Part shown: one piece after another, positions 1 through 5,069 of the stretch
Numbering within the stretch: the stretch's first letter is position 1
Layout: the number at the start of each line of letters is the position of its first letter
NCBI GenBank assembly: GCA_910586955.1
Contig: CAJUMM010000140.1
Span: 1-5,069, forward strand
Source: an uncultured Lachnospiraceae bacterium
GTDB lineage: Bacteria > Bacillota > Clostridia > Lachnospirales > Lachnospiraceae
Direction: 5' to 3'
DNA: 5,069 nt
Notes under the pieces: model-generated
Database searches by the model: none
The model's input: only the letters and a program-made list of their open reading frames with translations
What the model was told of the DNA's origin: nothing
Program-made: the position numbers and the translations under genes

Positions 1-41
1 TGTGTGCGTGACTGGAGTTCAGACGTGTGCTCTTCCGATCT
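1..41 (+). other. Illumina TruSeq adapter sequence (non-genomic contig end)
   Basis: Positions 8-41 match, base for base as I recall it, the 34-nt Illumina TruSeq index-side adapter, beginning GTGACTGGAGTTC and ending GTGCTCTTCCGATCT. In the full adapter a sample index lies immediately before this stretch, so bases 1-7 are probably index sequence (inference). Translated in the hemA frame the adapter reads WSSDVCSSDL, a peptide familiar as an artefact at protein ends in draft assemblies. Organism sequence starts at 42. The match is seen directly; that it comes from untrimmed reads is the only sensible explanation. Confidence 0.98.
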
Positions 42-42
42 G

Positions 43-423
43 AAGCCCAGGGTGTTCGTGGATCTGGCAGTTCCCGTGGATATTGAGGAGCGGATAGGAG
101 AGCTTCCCAGAACCTTTCTCTTTAATATGGACGATTTTGAGGAATTGGCAAAGGCCAACAACCTGGCCAAAAAGCAGGCGGCCAAAGAGGCAGGGGAGAT
201 CCTGCAGGAGTATGTGGAGGATTTTATGCGCTGGATGATTTTCCAGTGGTCCCTGCCCCAGATGCAAAAGACCAAGGAATGGATGCTTGAGGAGGCGGAG
301 AAAAAGGGCTTTGAAAAGGCCATTGATAAGCTGTTTTACCGGATCCGGGAACAGGCGAAGCCGGAGGAGCTTCAGAGCTTTTTCCGGTGCATGGAGGATC
401 TGCAGAGAGAACAGGCAAAATAA
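43..423 (+). CDS. hemA: Glutamyl-tRNA reductase, C-terminal fragment (5' end missing)
   Basis: This is the C-terminal 126 codons of glutamyl-tRNA reductase, which uses NADPH to reduce glutamate on Glu-tRNA(Glu) to glutamate-1-semialdehyde, the first committed step of C5 tetrapyrrole synthesis in the cytoplasm. The recognisable part is the end of the NADP-binding domain, KPRVFVDLAVPVDIEE, followed by LFNMDDFEELAKANN. After it comes the long helical dimerisation domain with the FMRW segment and a charged C-terminus. The catalytic N-terminal domain, with its Cys and His, is absent; the family is usually about 400 residues, so some 270-300 are missing. The gene is cut by the adapter junction at 41/42, not by biology. 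A GTG at 4 gives an apparent complete 139-codon ORF, but its first 13 codons are adapter and it must not be used. The C-terminal third is divergent from enterobacterial HemA, so identification rests mainly on the VDLAVP region and the downstream genes. Confidence 0.9.
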   Translation, partial: KPRVFVDLAVPVDIEERIGELPRTFLFNMDDFEELAKANNLAKKQAAKEAGEILQEYVEDFMRWMIFQWSLPQMQKTKEWMLEEAEKKGFEKAIDKLFYRIREQAKPEELQSFFRCMEDLQREQAK

Positions 424-424
424 G

Positions 425-430
425 AGAGGA
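425..430 (+). promoter_or_regulatory. Ribosome binding site of cbiH
   Basis: AGAGGA lies 9 nt before the ATG at 440, just after the hemA stop codon (421-423). It supports the ATG at 440, which also places the GFGPGG SAM-binding loop at the expected distance from the N-terminus. Confidence 0.75.
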
Positions 431-439
431 CTGGCATAA

Positions 440-1171
440 ATGGGGAAATTGTATGTGGTGGGCTTCGGCCCCGGAGGTTATGAACATATGACTGCCAAAT
501 GTATCCGGGTGATTCAGGAGGCGGATGTGGTTACGGGCTACACAACTTATGTCAACTTATTAAAAGAATATTTTCCGGAAAAGACATATCTGGCCACTCC
601 CATGATGCAGGAGGTCAAGCGCTGCCGCATGGCAGTGGAGGAAGCCATGAAGGGGCAGACCGTGGCCATGGTCAGCTCCGGGGACAGCGGCATCTACGGC
701 ATGGCAGGGATTATCTACCAGGTGGCGGAGGAGATGAAGGCGGAGATTGAAATCGAGACGGTGCCTGGGGTTACGGCGGCCAGCGCAGCGGCTTCCGTGC
801 TGGGGGCTCCGCTGATGCACGACTTCGCAGTTATCAGCTTAAGCGATCTCATGACCCCGCTGGATCTTATTATGAAGCGGGTGGACTGCGCCGGACAGGG
901 GGATCTCATTGTCTGTCTGTACAATCCCAAGAGTAAAAAGCGTACCGGATATGTGGAGCAGGCGGCAGAGATTTTGATGGGCTACCGGAAGAGGGAGACG
1001 CCGGTGGGCATTGTGCGCAATGCAGGCCGGAAAGACGAGAGCTCTCAAATCACCACCTTGGAGCATTTGAAAGATGCTGAGATTGATATGTTCAGCGTAG
1101 TGATCATCGGAAATTCCCAGACTTATGTGAGGGGAAACCGTATGATTACGCCCAGAGGATATGAGGTATGA
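440..1171 (+). CDS. cbiH: Cobalt-precorrin-3B / precorrin-3B C17-methyltransferase
   Basis: This SAM-dependent tetrapyrrole methylase methylates C17 and drives ring contraction, turning cobalt-factor III into cobalt-precorrin-4 in the anaerobic route (CobJ is the aerobic counterpart). The 243-residue protein shows the class III methylase fold. It has the GFGPGG loop at residues 8-13, SSGDSGIYGMAG at 79-90, VPGVTAASAAASVLGAP at 108-124 leading into HDFAVISLSDLMTP, and YNPKSKKR at 161-168. IIGNSQTYVRGNRMITPRGY lies near the end. The SLSDLMTP and YNPKSKKR signatures separate CbiH/CobJ from the related CbiL, CbiF and CobA methylases. Its length fits a stand-alone CbiH, without the C-terminal iron-sulfur extension some homologues carry. 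It starts 16 nt after hemA and its TGA overlaps the ATG of the next gene (ATGA at 1168-1171), so translation is probably coupled. I prefer the anaerobic CbiH assignment because the context looks clostridial; the sequence alone does not prove cobalt-first chemistry. Confidence 0.94.
   Translation: MGKLYVVGFGPGGYEHMTAKCIRVIQEADVVTGYTTYVNLLKEYFPEKTYLATPMMQEVKRCRMAVEEAMKGQTVAMVSSGDSGIYGMAGIIYQVAEEMKAEIEIETVPGVTAASAAASVLGAPLMHDFAVISLSDLMTPLDLIMKRVDCAGQGDLIVCLYNPKSKKRTGYVEQAAEILMGYRKRETPVGIVRNAGRKDESSQITTLEHLKDAEIDMFSVVIIGNSQTYVRGNRMITPRGYEV
1154..1159 (+). promoter_or_regulatory. Ribosome binding site of the hemC-cobA-hemD fusion, inside cbiH
   Basis: AGAGGA within the last codons of cbiH sits 8 nt before the ATG at 1168. 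It supports that start and the ATGA stop/start overlap with cbiH. Confidence 0.75.
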
Positions 1172-3567
1172 AAATTCGGATTGGCACGAGAAAGAGCAGG
1201 CTGGCCCTGGTGCAGACGGAGCTTGTAAAAGAGAAAATAGAAGAAGCTTTCCCGGAGGCAGAGGTGGAGCTGGCAGAGATCTCCACCCGGGGAGATGAGA
1301 TTCTTGACAGATCCCTCACCTCCTTTGGAGGGAAGGGAGTCTTTACCAAAGAGCTGGAGGAAGCCCTTTTAAAGGGGGATATCGATCTGGCGGTCCACAG
1401 CGCCAAAGATATGCCCATGGAATTTCCAAAAGGGCTGTGTATCGGTGCAGTTCTGAAACGGGCGGACTGCCGGGATGTGTTTGTGACTGTGGACGGAAGG
1501 CCCCTTAAGAGCCTGCCGGCAGGGAGTATCGTGGGAACCAGCTCCCTGCGCAGGGAGCTGCAGGCGAAAGCCCTCAATCCGGGGGTGGAGGTCCGTCTCC
1601 TGCGGGGCAATGTCCTCACCCGGCTCCGGAAACTGAAGGAGGGGCAGTATGACGGCATTCTTCTGGCGGCCGCAGGCCTTTCCCGCCTGGGGCTTCTGGA
1701 AGGGGAAGGATTTTCCGTGGAATATTTAAATCCGGAAACCTTTCTTCCCGCAGCGGGACAGGGGATACTGGCCGTGGAGGCAAAAGAAGGCCATTTGGAG
1801 GAGATTCTTGCAGCCATCCACTGTGAAAAGGCGGCTTTGGAGCTGGAGGCGGAGCGGAGCTTCCTGTCGGCTATCGGAGGGAGCTGCAATGCGCCGGCGG
1901 CGGGCCTGTGCCGCATAGGGGAAGGGAGCCTTGAAATGCAGGTGATGTATGCCCGGGAGGGCCACATGCCCCGCTATGCCCGGCGCCGGGAGAACTGGCA
2001 GGGAGAGAAGACCCAGGAAGAGGCCCTGAAAGAGATGAGGCTCTTGGGAGCGGAGATGGCCGGAGAGGTAAGGAAGGGAAAAGTCTGGCTCTTGGGGGCA
2101 GGCCCCGGGGACCCGGGCCTTCTCACCCGGAAATGCCTGGACTGCATCCGGAGGGCGGACGTCATCGTCTATGACAATCTGGGAGCGGACTGCGCCCTCA
2201 ATGAGGCCAGGGAGGATGCGGAGCTTATTTATGCCGGAAAGCGGGCTTCCCATCATCATCTAAAGCAGGAGGAGACCAACCGTCTGCTGGTTGAGAAGGC
2301 CTTGGAGGGAAAGAACGTGGCCAGGCTGAAAGGAGGGGATCCCTTCATCTTCGGAAGAGGCGGAGAGGAAGCCTGGGAGCTCCGGAAAGCAGGCATTGAA
2401 TTTGAGATCGTTCCCGGCGTGTCCTCCTGCTATGGGGCGGCAGCCTATGCAGGAATTCCGGTAACCCACCGGGAATTTGCCTCTTCCTTTCATGTGATTA
2501 CAGGACATGAGAGCAGCGCCAAAGAAGGGCCGGTGCTGGATTACGCCACCTTGGCCAAAGAGGAGGGAACCCTGGTCTTTCTTATGGGGCTTGGAAGCCT
2601 GCCCCGTATTGCGGAGGAGCTGATTGCCCACGGCAAGGATCCCAAGACTCCGGCTGCCGTGATCCAGGAGGGCACCACGGCCCGCCAGAGAAGCGTCCGG
2701 GCAAGCCTTCAAAAGATTGGGGAAAAGGCCCGGGAAGCGGGAATCGCCTCCCCTGCCGTGACTCTGGTGGGACCGGTGGTATCTCTGCAGGAAGAGCTGT
2801 CCTGGTTCGGAAAGGGCCGCCTTTTCGGCACAAGGGTTCTCCTGACGGGAACCAGGGCCATGTGTGAAAAGCAGAGAGAGGTTTTCCTGGAGGACGGGGC
2901 GGAGCCCATGGCTTTGAGCCTTATCCGCACCAAGGCCCTCTATACGCCGGAGCTTTCTAAAGCCCTGGATGAGCTCGATTCTTACACCTGGATTGTTTTC
3001 ACCAGCGCCAACGGCGTGGAGCTGTTCTTTGGGTATTTAAAGGAACGGAACCGGGACATCCGCAGCCTCTCTGCCGTAAAGTTTGCGGTGATTGGAGAGG
3101 GAACCAGGGAGGCCTTGGAAGGACACGGGATTTATGCGGACTTTGTTCCAAGCAGGTATTCCAGCGCCGATTTGGCCAGGGAGTGGATTCCCGGGCTTTC
3201 CCGGCATGACCGGCTTTTGCTCCTGCGGGCAAAAGAGGCTTCCCGGGAACTTCCGGATGCCTGTGAGGCGGCAGGGATCTCCTATCAGGCGGTTCCCCTC
3301 TATACAACGGAAGCAGATGTGCGAAAGGGGGAGGCCCTCAAGCGGATGCTGGATAAAGTGGATTACGTTACCTTCGCCAGTGCATCGGCGGTGAAGGCCT
3401 TTGCAGGAATGGTACAAGATCCGGCAGGGATCCGGGCAAAGGTGATCTGCATTGGCCCGGTGACGGAAAAGGCGGCCCGAAGCCTTGGGATTCCCGTCTG
3501 TCAAAGCGCATCCGTCTATACGGCGGAAGGGATCCGGGATGTAATCCGGGAGGATCGGGAGACATGA
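1168..3567 (+). CDS. hemC-cobA-hemD: Trifunctional HemC-CobA-HemD fusion: hydroxymethylbilane synthase / uroporphyrinogen-III C-methyltransferase / uroporphyrinogen-III synthase
   Basis: One uninterrupted 799-residue ORF carries three enzymes. HemC (about 1-304) polymerises porphobilinogen. It has GTRKSRLALVQ at 6-16, HSAKD with catalytic Asp81, TSSLRR at 124-129, RGN at 146-148, FLPAAGQG at 192-199, and Cys240 in IGGSCNAP for the dipyrromethane cofactor. CobA/SUMT (about 305-548, from nt 2080) makes precorrin-2 from uroporphyrinogen III with two SAM. It shows LLGAGPGDPGLLT at 308-320, RLKGGDPFIFGRGGEE at 386-401, VPGVSS at 415-420, GIPVTHR at 429-435 and ITGHE at 444-448. HemD (about 551-799, from nt 2818) cyclises hydroxymethylbilane; it shows FTSANGVELFF at 611-621, VIGEGT at 641-646, VTFASASAVKAF at 734-745 and CIGPVTEKAA at 761-770. 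The CobA-HemD joint LSWFGKGRLFGTRVLLTGTR resembles that of known clostridial CobA-HemD fusions, while HemC runs into CobA with almost no linker. All key residues I can place are present, so the protein looks active throughout. It overlaps cbiH and cobD by 4 nt each. Confidence 0.95.
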   Translation: MKIRIGTRKSRLALVQTELVKEKIEEAFPEAEVELAEISTRGDEILDRSLTSFGGKGVFTKELEEALLKGDIDLAVHSAKDMPMEFPKGLCIGAVLKRADCRDVFVTVDGRPLKSLPAGSIVGTSSLRRELQAKALNPGVEVRLLRGNVLTRLRKLKEGQYDGILLAAAGLSRLGLLEGEGFSVEYLNPETFLPAAGQGILAVEAKEGHLEEILAAIHCEKAALELEAERSFLSAIGGSCNAPAAGLCRIGEGSLEMQVMYAREGHMPRYARRRENWQGEKTQEEALKEMRLLGAEMAGEVRKGKVWLLGAGPGDPGLLTRKCLDCIRRADVIVYDNLGADCALNEAREDAELIYAGKRASHHHLKQEETNRLLVEKALEGKNVARLKGGDPFIFGRGGEEAWELRKAGIEFEIVPGVSSCYGAAAYAGIPVTHREFASSFHVITGHESSAKEGPVLDYATLAKEEGTLVFLMGLGSLPRIAEELIAHGKDPKTPAAVIQEGTTARQRSVRASLQKIGEKAREAGIASPAVTLVGPVVSLQEELSWFGKGRLFGTRVLLTGTRAMCEKQREVFLEDGAEPMALSLIRTKALYTPELSKALDELDSYTWIVFTSANGVELFFGYLKERNRDIRSLSAVKFAVIGEGTREALEGHGIYADFVPSRYSSADLAREWIPGLSRHDRLLLLRAKEASRELPDACEAAGISYQAVPLYTTEADVRKGEALKRMLDKVDYVTFASASAVKAFAGMVQDPAGIRAKVICIGPVTEKAARSLGIPVCQSASVYTAEGIRDVIREDRET
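3548..3554 (+). promoter_or_regulatory. Ribosome binding site of cobD, inside the HemD coding region
   Basis: GGGAGGA lies 9 nt before the ATG at 3564. A second GGGAG at 3557-3561 is too close to that ATG to serve it. The site supports the overlapping ATGA start at 3564-3567. Confidence 0.75.
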
Positions 3568-4682
3568 AGGAGATAAGCGTTAGAGAGCCCGGGAAGCCTC
3601 TCCACGGGGGAGACCGTCTGGGGGCCTCTCTTCAAAGCGGGAAGAGGCCGGAAGAACTTCTGGATTTTTCTGCCAATATCAATCCCCTGGGAATGCCTTC
3701 CCAGGTATACGATGGGGTTCTGGCAGAGCTTTCGGAGGCACAGCACTACCCGGATCCCTTTTGCCGCAAGCTGCGGGCTGCTATTGCGGAGGCGGAGGGA
3801 AGAAAGCAGGAGGAGATCTTGTGCGGAAACGGAGGAGCGGATCTCATCTACCGCCTTGTATATGCCTTAAAGCCGGGAAAGGCCCTGGTGACGGCCCCGG
3901 CTTTTGCAGAGTATGGGGAGGCCCTTGCCCAGGCAGGAGCCCGGATCTGTTATTGGGATCTGGGGGAGGACCTTGAGATCCGGGAAGGGATTCTTAAGGC
4001 CGTTACCGGGGATCTGGATTTGATGTTCCTGTGCAATCCCAACAATCCCACGGGGCTTCTGACGGACCGGGAGCTTTTAAAAGCCCTGGTAAAGCGGGCC
4101 CGTTCTTTCGGGGTGCGGGTCTGCCTGGATGAGTGCTTTCTGGATTTTGTGCCGGAGAGAGAAGCCTATACCCTGGGGAACTTCATCGGGGAGTTTCCCA
4201 ACCTGGTTATTCTCAAATCCTTTACCAAGCTCTATGCCATGCCGGGCCTGCGCCTGGGCTATGTCATCTCTTCGGATCGGGAGCTGCTGGCCGGGATGGA
4301 GAGAGCCGGGCAGCCTTGGTCCGTATCCGGGCCCGCCCAGGCGGCAGGAATGGGGGCTCTAAAGGCGGCAGGTTTCCGGGAGCGGACCCTGAACCTAATA
4401 GAGGGTGAGCGGAAGCGGATGAAGGCAGAGATGGAAAGGCTGGGCTTCTTTGTCTATGACGGCCGGGCCAATTATCTCTGCTTCCGGGCGCCTGGGGAGA
4501 GGAACCTATGTGAGAAACTGCTGGCCAGGGGGATAATTCTCCGGAGCTGCGGCAACTACCGGGGATTGACAGAGGAGTATTACCGGGCGGCGGTGCGGAC
4601 GGAGGAAGAAAACGGGAAACTTTTAAAGGCTCTTGGAGAGATTATGGGGAAAGAAAACGGGAGTGAGTCAGATGGAACGTAA
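3564..4682 (+). CDS. cobD: L-threonine-O-3-phosphate decarboxylase (CobD, PLP-dependent)
   Basis: This fold-type I PLP enzyme decarboxylates L-threonine phosphate to (R)-1-amino-2-propanol O-2-phosphate, the linker joining the corrin ring to the lower nucleotide loop of cobalamin. The 372-residue protein has an N-terminal HGGD at 14-17 and DFSANINPLGMP at 34-45, both typical of CobD. NPNNPTG is at 158-164, Asp189 in CLDECFLDF would contact the pyridine nitrogen, and SFTKLYAMPGLRLGY at 219-233 carries the likely Schiff-base lysine, Lys222. Arg345 in AAVRT is placed where the family binds the substrate carboxylate or phosphate. Length is close to Salmonella CobD. The nearest alternative is histidinol-phosphate aminotransferase (HisC), the same superfamily, but the N-terminal HGGD/SANINPLG signature and the B12 neighbours favour CobD. 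The name follows Salmonella usage; in Pseudomonas denitrificans cobD denotes the CbiB enzyme. The start overlaps the fusion gene by 4 nt and the end overlaps cobQ by 11 nt. Confidence 0.94.
   Translation: MKEISVREPGKPLHGGDRLGASLQSGKRPEELLDFSANINPLGMPSQVYDGVLAELSEAQHYPDPFCRKLRAAIAEAEGRKQEEILCGNGGADLIYRLVYALKPGKALVTAPAFAEYGEALAQAGARICYWDLGEDLEIREGILKAVTGDLDLMFLCNPNNPTGLLTDRELLKALVKRARSFGVRVCLDECFLDFVPEREAYTLGNFIGEFPNLVILKSFTKLYAMPGLRLGYVISSDRELLAGMERAGQPWSVSGPAQAAGMGALKAAGFRERTLNLIEGERKRMKAEMERLGFFVYDGRANYLCFRAPGERNLCEKLLARGIILRSCGNYRGLTEEYYRAAVRTEEENGKLLKALGEIMGKENGSESDGT
4659..4663 (+). promoter_or_regulatory. Ribosome binding site of cobQ, inside cobD
   Basis: GGGAG lies 8 nt before the ATG at 4672. 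It decides for this start rather than the in-frame ATGs at codons 9 and 14, which would remove part of the nucleotide-binding loop region. Confidence 0.7.
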
Positions 4683-5069
4683 GGCGAAGGTACTCATGGT
4701 GCAGGGCACCATGTCCAATGCGGGGAAAAGCTTTCTGGTAGCCGGACTGTGCCGGATTTTTATGCAGGACGGCTACCGGACGGCGCCCTTTAAATCCCAG
4801 AATATGGCCCTTAATTCCTATATCACCAGGGAAGGGCTGGAGATAGGGCGGGCCCAGGCCATGCAGGCGGAGGCGGCTGGAATTGAGCCCACGGTGGATA
4901 TGAATCCCATTCTCTTAAAACCTACCAGCCATACCGGCAGCCAGGTGATTGTAAACGGCGAGGTCCTGGGAAACCAAAAAGCCATGGATTACTATGCCCA
5001 TAAGAGAGAACTAATCCCGGAGATTGAGAAAGCCTTTCGCAGGCTTTCCTCCGCTTACGATATCGTTGT
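4672..5069 (+). CDS. cobQ: Cobyric acid synthase, N-terminal fragment (runs off the window)
   Basis: This is glutamine-dependent, ATP-using cobyric acid synthase (CobQ; CbiP in Salmonella), which amidates the b, d, e and g carboxylates of adenosylcobyrinic acid a,c-diamide. The window holds 132 codons plus two bases and no stop. The start reads MERKAKVLMVQGTMSNAGKS, with a modified P-loop GTMSNAGKS at residues 12-20 typical of the dethiobiotin-synthetase-like amidotransferase family. It is followed by the highly characteristic APFKSQNMALNSYIT (38-52), GRAQAMQAEAAGIEP (59-73), MNPILLKPTSHTGSQVIVNG (77-96) and ELIPEIEKAF (113-122). The family is usually about 500 residues, so roughly three quarters, including the C-terminal glutamine amidotransferase domain, lies beyond the window. 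The ATG sits inside the end of cobD, overlapping it by 11 nt in another frame, which suggests translational coupling. Cobyrinate diamide synthase (CbiA/CobB) is the main look-alike but does not share the FKSQNMALNS stretch. Confidence 0.95.
   Translation, partial: MERKAKVLMVQGTMSNAGKSFLVAGLCRIFMQDGYRTAPFKSQNMALNSYITREGLEIGRAQAMQAEAAGIEPTVDMNPILLKPTSHTGSQVIVNGEVLGNQKAMDYYAHKRELIPEIEKAFRRLSSAYDIV

Noticed and set aside
4..423. A complete small protein starting at the GTG at position 4
   Set aside because: Its first 13 codons are adapter sequence; the remainder is the C-terminus of HemA. Not a real short gene.
421..439. Promoter, terminator or cobalamin riboswitch between hemA and cbiH
   Set aside because: The gap is only 16 nt and holds just a ribosome binding site. 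All other gene junctions overlap, so any riboswitch must lie upstream of the window.
1146..1967. A 273-residue open frame on the minus strand opposite cbiH/hemC
   Set aside because: It is rich in Ser, Arg and Pro with no recognisable domain, and lies antisense to a clearly conserved HemC. Such long shadows are expected from GC-rich codon usage.
2260..2712. Minus-strand open frame of 150 residues opposite the SUMT domain
   Set aside because: No family resemblance, and the + strand is fully explained by conserved SUMT motifs.
1168..3567. The triple fusion as an assembly error
   Set aside because: All three domains stay in one frame, both junctions read naturally with no missing or duplicated motif, and the CobA-HemD joint matches known fusions. 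An artefact would usually break a motif or frame. It still deserves a read-level check.
3564..4682. Histidinol-phosphate aminotransferase (HisC) instead of CobD
   Set aside because: Same superfamily, but the N-terminal HGGD and SANINPLG signatures and the cobalamin neighbours on both sides fit CobD better.

Overview
This window is a piece of a tetrapyrrole/cobalamin (vitamin B12) biosynthesis operon from an anaerobic Firmicute. Protein style, gene order and the CobA-HemD type of fusion point to Clostridia, most likely Lachnospiraceae or a relative; this assignment is an inference. All genes lie on the + strand and are packed end to end with overlaps or very short gaps, so there is no intergenic space for a promoter, riboswitch or terminator inside the window. 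Third codon positions are visibly G/C-rich throughout, with no compositional break between genes.

Layout: 1-41 is not genomic. It is an Illumina TruSeq adapter (8-41) preceded by 7 bases that are probably part of the index. From 42 onward come: the 3' end of hemA (glutamyl-tRNA reductase, to 423); cbiH/cobJ (440-1171, corrin ring contraction and C17 methylation); a single 799-residue ORF that joins HemC, CobA (SUMT) and HemD in one polypeptide (1168-3567); cobD (3564-4682, threonine-phosphate decarboxylase); and the first 132 codons of cobQ/cbiP (4672 to the window end, cobyric acid synthase).

How the genes work together: HemA starts the C5 pathway by making glutamate-1-semialdehyde from Glu-tRNA. 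After steps encoded elsewhere (HemL, HemB), the HemC-CobA-HemD protein turns porphobilinogen into hydroxymethylbilane, then uroporphyrinogen III, then precorrin-2. After cobalt insertion and C20 methylation (genes not seen here), CbiH contracts the ring. CobQ amidates the corrin side chains, and CobD makes the aminopropanol phosphate that becomes the nucleotide-loop linker. The locus therefore combines early precursor supply with mid and late cobalamin steps.

The two points most worth attention are the adapter contamination at the left end, which creates a false N-terminus on the hemA fragment, and the three-enzyme HemC-CobA-HemD fusion. I found no mobile element, RNA gene, CRISPR array or evidence of a wholly undescribed system.
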